Below, in pieces: positions 1-8,601 of a DNA stretch of 9,810 bases; position 1 is the first letter of the stretch, and the number at the start of each line of letters is the position of its first letter. The notes under the pieces are model-generated. The model saw nothing but the letters and a program-made list of their open reading frames with translations, made no database searches and was not told the DNA's origin. The DNA comes from Bacteroidota bacterium (GTDB lineage Bacteria > Bacteroidota > Bacteroidia > Bacteroidales > 4484-276). Where the stretch lies: assembly GCA_013203545.1 (NCBI GenBank), contig JABMQA010000910.1:1-9810 (forward strand). The letters are read 5' to 3'. The translations under genes and the position numbers were made by a program.

Positions 1-136
1 AATGATTTTATTGACGCGCGAAAACAATGAGCAGGATAAAACCTGCATCAATATGTCCTCATTAAGCAGTGGCATTTACCAGGTCAGGCTCACCGGGGAG
101 AAGTCAACAATTATTCGAAAAGTTATTAAAAATTAA
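1..136 (+). CDS. 3' end of a secreted protein gene: T9SS type A sorting domain (5' end outside window)
   Basis: The frame starting at base 2 gives 44 residues and a TAA stop at 134-136. The residues match the last 44 of the giant protease downstream (its residues 2694-2737) at 39 of 44 positions. The substitutions are N/Y, K/E, N/D, L/F and I/V. The segment SSGIYQVRLTGEKSTIIRKV, with the basic last residues, is the typical end of a type IX secretion C-terminal domain, which directs cargo across the outer membrane and is then removed or replaced by a surface anchor. The rest of the protein is not visible, so its function is unknown. It may be a paralogue of the downstream protease or an unrelated protein with the same tail. 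It has its own terminator 20 bp downstream and is probably transcribed separately from the next gene. Confidence 0.9.
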   Translation, partial: MILLTRENNEQDKTCINMSSLSSGIYQVRLTGEKSTIIRKVIKN

Positions 137-155
137 AACTTAACATTTATCAATC

Positions 156-191
156 AAAACTTCCGGTTGCTGCAAAGTGCCGGGAGTTTTT
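156..191 (+). terminator. Intrinsic terminator of the upstream partial gene
   Basis: An 11-bp stem pairs 156-166 with 180-190 around a 13-nt loop. It contains one G.U wobble (162 with 184). The core is ACTTCCGG against CCGGGAGT, followed by a run of T at 187-191. The hairpin starts 19 bases after the stop codon. It is the counterpart of the hairpin at 8535-8563. Confidence 0.85.
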
Positions 192-203
192 GATTTAGAT
201 GAA

Positions 204-236
204 TTGGTTGAACTTCTAAAATATTTTTTATCTTTG
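204..236 (+). promoter_or_regulatory. Bacteroidota-type promoter for the giant protease gene
   Basis: TATCTTTG at 229-236 fits the Bacteroidota -7 consensus TAnnTTTG at every fixed position. TTGGTTG at 204-210 can supply the -33 TTG element, 18 to 22 bases upstream depending on which TTG is used; the usual spacing is about 19-21. It lies between the upstream terminator and the ATG at 299. Transcription would start near 243, leaving a leader of about 55 bases that is A/T-rich. No clear Shine-Dalgarno sequence precedes the start codon, as is common in this phylum. Confidence 0.55.
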
Positions 237-298
237 GCTAATATCTCGTTCCAAATATTAAATAACAAAAGTAATTTATTCATCAAATTCTTTTTCTT

Positions 299-3200
299 AT
301 GAAAACATTTACATTTCTAATCTTACTTCTGGTTACGTTGGGACTGGTTAATGCCCAAAACCGTGACCCACAACAATTCAAATCGCTACAGGATGTAAAA
401 CTCCTTAAGTTAGCCGAGGATTTCAGAATACTACAGCAGGCTGAAAAAGCAGAAGCTGTTAAGATTGCTCAGGAGAAAGGATGGATAATCAGGGCTGAAC
501 TTGATGATGGCAGTCTGATGGAGATTAAACGCCTTGATAAAAACGGGATCCCTGAATATGATATTACCAATAACCTGAATGCTGCCAGGACATCGGAAAC
601 CAACCATCTTTGGACAGGCGGTGAATCTGATCTGAACTTAACAGGTACCGGAATGCTAATTGGGGAGTGGGACGGAGGAGGTGTTCTTACCACACACCAG
701 GAATTTAACAACGGAAGCGGCACGCGGGTAACCCAGAGAGATTCACCTGCTTCAACCCACTACCACTCAACACATGTTGCCGGCACTATTATAGCCGAAG
801 GCCAGGTTAATGCTGCACATGGCATGGCATCTGAGGCAGAACTTGATGCTTATGATTGGGACGATGATATGGCGGAAATGGCAACTGCCGCTGCCAATGA
901 TGACCTGATTCTCTCAAATCATTCCTATGGGCGAAACCGGGGATGGAATGTATCAGGCGGCAACTGGTATTGGTGGGGAGATGTAACCATAAGCACTACC
1001 GAGGATTATAAATTTGGTTTTTATGGTGAACTGGCCAACCAGTGGGATGAAATTGCACATGCCGCACCGCACTACCTGATTTGCAAATCAGCAGGTAACG
1101 ACCGCGATGACGACCACACCGGGGGACATTACTATTTGGTTGGTGAGGATTGGACCTGGAGCACCGCCGCCAGGGATCCCGATGGTGGCGCCGATGGCTA
1201 TGATTGCATCGGAGACCGTGGTGTAGCCAAAAACCTGCTGGTTGTGGGTTCTGTCGAAGATATTACGGCAGGGTATTCATCTCCCGCTGATGTGATTATT
1301 GCAGACTACAGTGGTTGGGGGCCAACGGATGATGGCCGTATAAAACCTGATATCGTGGCCAACGGCCAGGATTTGTACTCCACCACCAACACCGGCAATA
1401 GCAGTTACCTGACAATTGGAGGCACATCCATGTCGACACCGGCAGTAACCGGAACCCTCGCACTGATACAGGAACACTACAACGATCTGCGGGGTGGTTT
1501 TATGAATTCAGAGGTCTTGAGGGGTCTGGTGATCAACACTGCCCATGAAGCAGGGCCTGCCGACGGGCCCGACTATCAATTTGGCTGGGGCTTGCTCAAT
1601 GCAACCGGCATGGCCGACCGGATAACCGAAGATAATGCCGAAGGCGGACTCATTGTTGAAGCCATCCTGGAAGACGGACAAACAAACGATTACACCTATT
1701 ATTGCGATGGAACGACCAATATCAACGTAACCATTTGTTGGAACGATCCACCTCATACCGCACTCACTCCATCACTAAATCCTACAACCACCGTCTTGAT
1801 CAATGACCTGAATTTAAGAATTATTGACGACTCAAAAACACTTTACTATCCCTGGGTGCTCGATCCGGCATCACCGGCAAACGCGGCCATTAAATTCCTT
1901 AATTTCAGGGACAATGTGGAAACCATTAACATTCAAGACCCCGATGAGGGTTTCTACACGGTCAGGATTCATCATGGCACCTCCCTCACAGGTGAACAAA
2001 CCTATGCCCTGATCATAAATGGTATGACCACCCCGCCCGAAGAAGACTATTGTGAGACCAGACATACTTCATGGGAAACTTATGAATACATTCAAAATGT
2101 ATCTTTTGGCAGTATCGATAATAATTCGGGCAGGTCACCGGGAGGTTACGCCGATTACACCGGCCTTGTTGGTGAAATAACGGCAGGAGAAAGCGAAAAC
2201 CTGAACGTAACAATCAATGGGTATTCATCTGATGAGGGTAAGGCCTGGGTTGACTGGAACCAGGATGGCGATTTTAATGATGCGGGCGAATCTTTCGTTC
2301 TGGGTTCGGGGGCAGGGCCATATTCCGTTACAATCAATGCCCCGGCAGATGCAGCAACCGGTTATACCACCATGAGGGTTTGCCTTACGTTTAATACACC
2401 ACCAACTGCCTGCGGCGTATTTAACTATGGCGAAACCGAAGACTACAGCATCAGGGTCATTAATACCTTAAATATGTGGACTGGTGGCTTTAACCACTAT
2501 TGGCACAACGCAAATAATTGGTCATTGGGCCACATCCCTAATGGCACGGAAGACGTTGAAATCCCTAATGTTAATCAACCGATTTACGTAGATAATTATC
2601 CATCTGTCCCCAATGAAGTATGTAAATCATTACTTACGGCATCAGGTACATCACTTGTGTTTTACGACATGGAACTCCTTGTAAATGAAAATGCGGTAAT
2701 AAACGGAAGCGTGACAATGGATCAGGAAGATGCCGTTTTAGCTGTTTTAGGAGATATTACCTGGAACTCGGGGTCATCCCTTGTGGTTAATAATAACCTT
2801 ACATTTTTTAATATTTACGGGAATTGGATTTCGAACAATGGCTCAAACGTCTCCCCGGCATTAGGTTTTGTTGATTTCAAAGGAACTACTGATGGATATA
2901 TCAGAAGTTATGACCCCGATAACAGTTTTTACAATCTGAGGGTGTATAAATCCGGAGGATCCCTGCTTGGTCTTAGCTCTTATTGCACTCAGGATGTTGA
3001 AGTTAAAAATTTGATCTACATTGCCCCAGGTGCAATTTTTAACAGTTACACAAGCCAGGACATTGTGCTCAGAGGAAATTTTAATTACTATGGCACATTT
3101 GATTTTACACTAAATTACAACACCGGCGATTTTATTTTCGATGGAACCAGTCAGAGTTTTAATAATTATAGTTCAGGTTCAGGGCTATACAATAATATTG

Positions 3201-6200
3201 TCTTCAGCTCCTCAACCGGAACTACCGCATCCGTAGATTTCCAGGTCGCAAACAATGTAACCATTAATCAGGGATATTTTAATGCAGGGGCACACACTGC
3301 AACTGTGGGAGGTAACTGGACAACAACCGTTGGGCCTGATGGCTTTATTGAAGCCGGTAGCCGGGTAATTTTTAATGGCCCCGGGCATCAATACATTTAT
3401 GGTGACGAAAATTTCAATATTCTTGAAGTGAATAATGGGGCAGCTCTCAGGCTAAACAACGTCAGCTATGATGTTACGTGCAATTCCTACGATTGGACCT
3501 CAGGAGGTATAGATATTATTTCAGGCAATTTTACTGCGTTCGATCTTGCTGATGATGGGTTATTCGGTGGATATTGGGTAAACCCCGGAGGTACCATTAA
3601 CCTGATCAACGACAGTTGGGTTGACTTGAATGGCGAACTGCATAATTTCGGAGGGACCATCAATGTTTCGGGAAGCATCAGTGATTGGCCCTATTCCAGC
3701 GATGCCGAAGTTGAAATGACAGCGGGAGTGATTGATTTCAAAACCTGCGGAATAACCATTAGGGAAAATGCCCATGATTTTACCTGCAATATTACAGGCG
3801 GCACAATCCGAACTGCATCCTTCTTTGTAAATGAAAGGGCTGATGCCGATCTTTCAGATGTTACGATTGAATTGTATGGCCCTACAGAAGCAGACCTTGA
3901 TTTGGTGGGAGGAAGTTCAATTGGATATTTAGAAATCAATAAAGGCTCACTGGATGGTCTTCCTGACCTGAAACAAACCGACAGAAATGGTAATATTATA
4001 CCAACCGATGGCAAAGCCAATAATGTTGACCTGATGTCGGATATATCTGTAAATAATTACGTCATTATCAATGCAGGTTCGCTCTCAATAAATGGCTTCG
4101 AAGCTAGCATAGAAAAAGGATGTGAAGTATATGGCTCCCTCATTATGGATGATGAAAGTGATGTACTATACTTTGGTTTAAACCCGGACTTGCGAAGTAT
4201 CCGGTTTTTTGATGGATCAATTACCCACCTCAACAACGGAGAAATACACCTGGCATCTTGGTTTTCAGTATATTCGGGAGCTGTTTTTAGTGCCGATCCT
4301 ACAAATACAATTTACTTTGAGGATAACCCAAACGGATTTTCTACAGGTATTCATGTCGAAGAAAATGGAACTACATTTGGCAACATAGAATTTATTAATA
4401 GTATTGAAAATAGTTGGTTAAGTGATGATTATGGTGGGAATGTCGATATTAGTGGTGATCTTGCACTGCATTCGGGTGTAACGCTACGGACCCAAACAAC
4501 TGACGTGCATGTTCATGGCCAAATCAGCGATGATCCCTCAAGCGAATTAATAGTTGGCATCGGTGATAAGGATGATACCAGGAAATTGATGACACCCGAA
4601 GGTTTAATTCCTTTTAAGGATACCAAATCCAGGAGCTATCTCGTCGAATTCGATTCAGATTTTTCTTTACAAGGCATTTTAAAAATATTTGATAATGCAG
4701 AAGTGCAATTACATGGCCGCTTTGCAATGGAATCCACGGGATCGATGAACATACATGGTGGAACCTTTCTTTCCGATGCTCCTCATCATCCCGATAAAGG
4801 CTGGCAATATATTAATGGTTTCCTAGAAGTTAGCGATGGACTTTTTGAAATTACTCACAATAGTATTAATTTCAATAGTGGTGCAACTTCCAACATAAGT
4901 GGTGGACTATTAAGAACTGGAGGGGCATTTAGGGCACTTGACCCTGGTTCCTTTATTCCAACGGGGGGAACCCTTGAGATTATTGGGGGAGATGAAGATA
5001 TGGCTATCTATCTTTACAGTGGAAATCATTTTCATAATTTACTGATAAATCGTGAACCCGGAAACTTCACAAGGCTCATGAATGGATTTGATGTGGAGGT
5101 TACCAATAATTTAACTATTCAAAGCGGAGCCCTTGAGTCACACGGCAGCAATATGTTTATTGGTGGTAACTGGACAAACAATGTTGGGCCTGATGGATTT
5201 GTTGAAAGTACTAACACCGTTACTTTTTATGGATCTCAGCAATCTCTTATAACCACCGACGAAACCTTTTACAACCTGGAGGTGGATAAATCCAATATTA
5301 ACTATGATAACCTTAATTTGAATCCCGGGCTTACACTTACAGTTTTAAATGATTTCACCACGGTGGATGGCACCTTGAATCTGGATGATGGTTCGGAACT
5401 AATCATTGGCAATGATGTGCTACTTGGCTTAGGCTCCGGATTAAATGCATACTTAAATACAGGAATCGAAATTTTTGTGGGAGGCAACTGGACCAACGAA
5501 AACACCTTCTGGGATTCAAAAGATGGTTATTCTCCAGGTACCGAAATATTGACCTTCAATGGAAGTAATGATCAGATATTTACATCAAATGCAGCACGGG
5601 AAGAACTGGGTAATGTGGTTATAGATAAGCCATCAGGATATTTTAAACCCGAAAGTAACATCAATGTAAGAGGTGACTTATTCATAGAAAATGGCTTCTG
5701 GAGGGATTACACTCCAGGCCTTAGCCATTATTTTGAAGGGGATTTTACAGTTCTATTGCCCAACGGATTTTATTCTTCTACCGGAATCACAAACACCACT
5801 GTTTTTAAAGGTACCGGTGATCAAGCCATCGATTTCCCAACGAACGGATATTTCTACACCTGGGTTATCGATAAAACAGATTGGCCGGCGGATAAGGTTT
5901 TCCCGGATGGTGCTGAATCCCTGCCAAAACCCTTGCATGCAAACGGTGATAATAAAAGCCAGATCGTTACAATGAATTCAATTGTAGATTTGGAGTTTGG
6001 TGACGGGCTTATTGTTGAAGAGGGTACCCTGTTGCTGAATGGAAATTATTTACGCACCATGGGTGATGTGAATATCAATGATGGCGGTAAGATTGTTGTG
6101 GATGCAGGAGCACGTTTAGGTATAGACGATGATGATAAATTGAGTGTAAATAGTGGCGGGATAATCGAAATTATTGGAGCTCCGGAAAACAGGGCAATTG

Positions 6201-8512
6201 TTAGCCATAGAGGAACTGAATATTATGGCTTCGAGGTAAATTCAGGTGGATCCATCCTGGCTGAAAATGCTATTTTCGAGTACATAGGTATTGACTGGTG
6301 GGGAGTCAATATTAAAGATGGCGCAACCATCGATCCCATACATTGCTTCAACAATTGTGTATTCCAACAGGGTAATAGCGCCATTGGTGCGGCAACACTC
6401 ATTACGGTTAATAACGATCAGGAATTAACCATTACCGGTGCGTCTTTCCCCAATGCTACTACCGACTACAACATTGGAAAGGATGTCCTTGCGGGTTATA
6501 TTACTTTTGTTGATTTTTCAGGTGATTTTTCGGGTGAAGACTATGATTTGGATCCCTATAACCTCATTGAATGGTACGAGGCAAACCTTGAAGTAACACC
6601 TTTGGTTAGAAATGTCACCGCTCCTGCCGGTTCAACTACCTTCGATGTAATTTCAACCCTCGACTGGACAGTCACCGAAAGTGTTCCCTGGCTTACAGTT
6701 GCGCCCATGAGTGGCAGCGGCGATGCCATGCTTACCGTAAATTACACCGAAAATACAGCACTAACACCACGAATCGGTGAAATCACAGTATCTGCCGATG
6801 GTGTGGATGATGTAGTGGTAAGTGTTATCCAGGAAGGTGCTGTACCTGTGCTTACCGTTACACCACCGGAAAGAAATGTTTTGGCTTCGGCAGGATCAAC
6901 CACTTTTAATGTAGGTTCAAATACCAGTTGGACCGTGAGCGAAAGTACAGCATGGTTCACTGTTTTACCAATGAGCGGTAGCGGCAACGCTACATTAACA
7001 GTCAACTATTCACAAAACACCTCTGTTACTCCGAGGTCAGGACAAATAACGGTTTCTGCAGCAGGAGTTCCTGATGTGGTGGTGACCGTGAACCAGGCAG
7101 GAGCAGGTACAACGCTAACCGTTACACCTTCCAACCGAAATGTGACACCGGCGGCAGGAAACACTACTTTCAGTGTAACCTCCAACACGGGCTGGGCTGT
7201 GAGTGAAAGCGTTGTCTGGCTAAACGTTACTCCCATGAGCGGATCGGGCAACGGAACGCTCAGTGTGAGCTATGGCGAAAATGCCACAGGATTTTCAAGG
7301 GTTGGAAGCATTACAGTAACGGCCACCGGTGGATCGCCATCGCATACAGTTACAGTTACCCAAGAATCCTATCCAACACATTTGATCAGTTTGCCCGAAG
7401 GCTGGAGCGGTTTATCAAGCTATAATATGCCGGCAAACAACGACATCACGGATATTTTCAGCCCGGTTTCGGGGAATTTCGTGATAGCCGCAACCATGAA
7501 TGAAATTTACTATCCCGCCGGGCCAGTAAATACCATTATCGACTGGGAGAGCCAATCGGCCTATAAATTAAAAATGAGTGCATCCGCATCCCTGACGATC
7601 ATTGGAAACGAGGAAACGAATAAAACCCTGGCGCTACCTGACGGCTGGAGTTTGATGCCTGTGATTTGCAATTATCCTGTGGATGCTGCAACCACTCTTG
7701 CCCCGCTTGATCTGGTTGTTGCGAAAGATGTGGCAGGAACAGGCGTGCTTTGGCCAGGTATGGGGATCAATACTTTAGGTAACCTTAATCCCGGTATGGC
7801 CTATTACACATTGCTAAATGCAGGTGGATCAATCACTTTCCCGCCAAATTCCGGAAAGGATGTGGTGGTTGAACCAACAATGGTTAAAATGCCTGAAAAT
7901 CCGTGGAACGAAATCCAAATATCTTCATCATCACACCTGATAGCCATCATTGCTGAGGGTATTGAGGATATCGTGATAGGTGACATAATCGGGGTATTTT
8001 CACCGGATAATTGGTGCTACGGTATCACTGAAATTGAGGATTTGGAACAAAATGCGCTCATCACGGCGTATGCCGATGATATGACCACAAGTGAAAAGGA
8101 TGGCTTTACAGAAGGCGAATCATTCTATTTAAAATCATACCGGCCCGAAACAGGTCAGGTCTATGATCTGGAAGCACAGTTCATTCCAGATATGCCGAAT
8201 GGGGTGTTCTTTGCCAACGAAGGATTATCGGCTATCTCGCAGCTAAAACTTTCATCAAACGGTGTTGGTGGCCAGGCATCTTCCGGCATCAGCATCTATC
8301 CAAATCCAACAAATGGTATTGTTTGGATTACTGGTATCCAGGGATACCATGAAGTGACTTTGATGAACAATACAGGAATGATTTTATTGACGCGCGAAAA
8401 CTATGAGCAGGATGAAACCTGCATTGATATGTCATCATTTAGCAGTGGTGTTTACCAGGTCAGGCTCACCGGGGAGAAGTCAACAATTATTCGAAAAGTT
8501 ATTAAAAATTAA
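299..8512 (+). CDS. Giant secreted S8 subtilisin-like protease with GEVED, beta-helix repeats, three BACON domains and T9SS sorting domain
   Basis: The 2737-residue product should be exported by Sec and then by T9SS to the cell surface or medium. Order by residue: signal peptide 1-19 (cleavage after VNA); probable propeptide to about 100; S8 domain about 110-440 with Asp125 (EWDGG), His156 (HSTHVAGT), oxyanion Asn267 (SAGN) and Ser377 (GTSMSTP), so the triad is complete; a Kp43-type beta-sandwich about 445-577; GEVED domain about 583-720 (DWNQDGDFND, ending GETEDYSI); a W-T-G...N-W...P entry motif about 727-757; long beta-helix-like repeats to about 2095; three BACON domains 2097-2357; a beta-rich spacer about 2358-2660; and the T9SS type A domain 2664-2737 (ISIYPNPTNG). 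Peptidase activity follows from family knowledge. The repeats and BACON domains probably act as a stalk or bind glycans or mucin, which is inference. The substrate is unknown. The start is chosen because the signal peptide begins right at this ATG. The gene is monocistronic, with its own promoter and terminator. Confidence 0.96.
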   Translation: MKTFTFLILLLVTLGLVNAQNRDPQQFKSLQDVKLLKLAEDFRILQQAEKAEAVKIAQEKGWIIRAELDDGSLMEIKRLDKNGIPEYDITNNLNAARTSETNHLWTGGESDLNLTGTGMLIGEWDGGGVLTTHQEFNNGSGTRVTQRDSPASTHYHSTHVAGTIIAEGQVNAAHGMASEAELDAYDWDDDMAEMATAAANDDLILSNHSYGRNRGWNVSGGNWYWWGDVTISTTEDYKFGFYGELANQWDEIAHAAPHYLICKSAGNDRDDDHTGGHYYLVGEDWTWSTAARDPDGGADGYDCIGDRGVAKNLLVVGSVEDITAGYSSPADVIIADYSGWGPTDDGRIKPDIVANGQDLYSTTNTGNSSYLTIGGTSMSTPAVTGTLALIQEHYNDLRGGFMNSEVLRGLVINTAHEAGPADGPDYQFGWGLLNATGMADRITEDNAEGGLIVEAILEDGQTNDYTYYCDGTTNINVTICWNDPPHTALTPSLNPTTTVLINDLNLRIIDDSKTLYYPWVLDPASPANAAIKFLNFRDNVETINIQDPDEGFYTVRIHHGTSLTGEQTYALIINGMTTPPEEDYCETRHTSWETYEYIQNVSFGSIDNNSGRSPGGYADYTGLVGEITAGESENLNVTINGYSSDEGKAWVDWNQDGDFNDAGESFVLGSGAGPYSVTINAPADAATGYTTMRVCLTFNTPPTACGVFNYGETEDYSIRVINTLNMWTGGFNHYWHNANNWSLGHIPNGTEDVEIPNVNQPIYVDNYPSVPNEVCKSLLTASGTSLVFYDMELLVNENAVINGSVTMDQEDAVLAVLGDITWNSGSSLVVNNNLTFFNIYGNWISNNGSNVSPALGFVDFKGTTDGYIRSYDPDNSFYNLRVYKSGGSLLGLSSYCTQDVEVKNLIYIAPGAIFNSYTSQDIVLRGNFNYYGTFDFTLNYNTGDFIFDGTSQSFNNYSSGSGLYNNIVFSSSTGTTASVDFQVANNVTINQGYFNAGAHTATVGGNWTTTVGPDGFIEAGSRVIFNGPGHQYIYGDENFNILEVNNGAALRLNNVSYDVTCNSYDWTSGGIDIISGNFTAFDLADDGLFGGYWVNPGGTINLINDSWVDLNGELHNFGGTINVSGSISDWPYSSDAEVEMTAGVIDFKTCGITIRENAHDFTCNITGGTIRTASFFVNERADADLSDVTIELYGPTEADLDLVGGSSIGYLEINKGSLDGLPDLKQTDRNGNIIPTDGKANNVDLMSDISVNNYVIINAGSLSINGFEASIEKGCEVYGSLIMDDESDVLYFGLNPDLRSIRFFDGSITHLNNGEIHLASWFSVYSGAVFSADPTNTIYFEDNPNGFSTGIHVEENGTTFGNIEFINSIENSWLSDDYGGNVDISGDLALHSGVTLRTQTTDVHVHGQISDDPSSELIVGIGDKDDTRKLMTPEGLIPFKDTKSRSYLVEFDSDFSLQGILKIFDNAEVQLHGRFAMESTGSMNIHGGTFLSDAPHHPDKGWQYINGFLEVSDGLFEITHNSINFNSGATSNISGGLLRTGGAFRALDPGSFIPTGGTLEIIGGDEDMAIYLYSGNHFHNLLINREPGNFTRLMNGFDVEVTNNLTIQSGALESHGSNMFIGGNWTNNVGPDGFVESTNTVTFYGSQQSLITTDETFYNLEVDKSNINYDNLNLNPGLTLTVLNDFTTVDGTLNLDDGSELIIGNDVLLGLGSGLNAYLNTGIEIFVGGNWTNENTFWDSKDGYSPGTEILTFNGSNDQIFTSNAAREELGNVVIDKPSGYFKPESNINVRGDLFIENGFWRDYTPGLSHYFEGDFTVLLPNGFYSSTGITNTTVFKGTGDQAIDFPTNGYFYTWVIDKTDWPADKVFPDGAESLPKPLHANGDNKSQIVTMNSIVDLEFGDGLIVEEGTLLLNGNYLRTMGDVNINDGGKIVVDAGARLGIDDDDKLSVNSGGIIEIIGAPENRAIVSHRGTEYYGFEVNSGGSILAENAIFEYIGIDWWGVNIKDGATIDPIHCFNNCVFQQGNSAIGAATLITVNNDQELTITGASFPNATTDYNIGKDVLAGYITFVDFSGDFSGEDYDLDPYNLIEWYEANLEVTPLVRNVTAPAGSTTFDVISTLDWTVTESVPWLTVAPMSGSGDAMLTVNYTENTALTPRIGEITVSADGVDDVVVSVIQEGAVPVLTVTPPERNVLASAGSTTFNVGSNTSWTVSESTAWFTVLPMSGSGNATLTVNYSQNTSVTPRSGQITVSAAGVPDVVVTVNQAGAGTTLTVTPSNRNVTPAAGNTTFSVTSNTGWAVSESVVWLNVTPMSGSGNGTLSVSYGENATGFSRVGSITVTATGGSPSHTVTVTQESYPTHLISLPEGWSGLSSYNMPANNDITDIFSPVSGNFVIAATMNEIYYPAGPVNTIIDWESQSAYKLKMSASASLTIIGNEETNKTLALPDGWSLMPVICNYPVDAATTLAPLDLVVAKDVAGTGVLWPGMGINTLGNLNPGMAYYTLLNAGGSITFPPNSGKDVVVEPTMVKMPENPWNEIQISSSSHLIAIIAEGIEDIVIGDIIGVFSPDNWCYGITEIEDLEQNALITAYADDMTTSEKDGFTEGESFYLKSYRPETGQVYDLEAQFIPDMPNGVFFANEGLSAISQLKLSSNGVGGQASSGISIYPNPTNGIVWITGIQGYHEVTLMNNTGMILLTRENYEQDETCIDMSSFSSGVYQVRLTGEKSTIIRKVIKN
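2870..5881 (+). repeat. Degenerate coding repeats: beta-strand modules of the stalk region
   Basis: Within the giant protein, a module with the pattern hydrophobic-x-F-x-G, then about 12-22 residues, then F-x-N-L-x-V-x-K/N recurs. Clear starts are at residues 858, 945, 1023, 1559, 1641, 1751 and 1835. Weaker versions start at 1190 and 1338. Several are preceded by a G-N-W element (842, 1006, 1624, 1730). The copies at 1004 and 1622 share GGNWT followed by VGPDGF and are also similar at the DNA level (around 3308-3350 and 5162-5204). Such repeats occur in many Bacteroidota surface proteins and probably fold as a beta-helix or beta-sandwich string. The fold is inferred from the pattern only. 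Confidence 0.7.
6587..7369 (+). repeat. Three tandem BACON domains (coding repeat)
   Basis: Three consecutive units of about 87 residues cover residues 2097-2183, 2184-2271 and 2272-2357. Each has L-x-V-T-P, then R-N-V, then G-(S/N)-T-T-F-x-V, then a W-(T/A)-V segment, then W-(L/F)-x-V-x-P-M-S-G-S-G, then I-T-V and a closing V-x-Q. This is the BACON pattern. BACON domains in Bacteroidota enzymes have been proposed to bind carbohydrate or mucin, though the binding role is not proven for most. Each unit is a single Ig-like beta-sandwich. The units are similar but not identical in DNA, so the duplication is not very recent. Confidence 0.9.
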
Positions 8513-8567
8513 AACCTAACGTTTATCAATCAAAACTCCCGGTTGCTGCAAAGTGCCGGGAGTATTT
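8377..8567 (+). repeat. Direct repeat copy 2: gene tail plus terminator
   Basis: This is the partner of the copy at 1-191. It covers the last 44 codons of the giant protease, its TAA at 8510-8512 and the hairpin terminator. Three of the eight coding mismatches are silent and five change a residue. Coding and non-coding parts differ at about the same rate (8 of 132 and 3 in about 50 bases). Confidence 0.92.
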
Positions 8568-8572
8568 GTTTT
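8532..8572 (+). terminator. Intrinsic terminator of the giant protease gene, probably bidirectional
   Basis: A perfect 8-bp stem pairs ACTCCCGG (8535-8542) with CCGGGAGT (8556-8563) around a 13-nt loop. The T-rich tail is ATTTGTTTT on the plus strand. Read on the minus strand, the same stem is followed by TTTTGATTG, so it can also stop transcription arriving from the converging cupin gene, whose stop codon is at 8602-8604. Confidence 0.85.
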
Positions 8573-8601
8573 GGTAATGATATTATTAAATTTTAGTTCG
8601 G

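Larger units (their letters stand above)
1..191 (+). repeat. Direct repeat copy 1: gene tail plus terminator
   Basis: This stretch aligns without gaps to 8377-8567 at a constant offset of 8376. By eye, 11 mismatches fall in the first 187 bases (about 94% identity). Bases 75-139 are identical in both copies and include the stop codon. Similarity fades just past the terminator hairpin. The left edge lies outside the window, so the true repeat may be much longer. Confidence 0.92.

Noticed and set aside
3691..4020. Minus-strand open frame of 109 codons inside the giant gene
   Set aside because: It lies opposite strongly patterned coding sequence. Its product has no recognisable domain and no start context, and it is one of many antisense shadows.
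2870..5881. Repeats considered as a CRISPR array or DNA-level tandem array
   Set aside because: The repeats are degenerate, irregularly spaced and in frame within a protein-coding gene. They are protein modules.
6742..7251. Two antisense open frames opposite the BACON domains
   Set aside because: They resemble each other only because the BACON repeats on the plus strand resemble each other.
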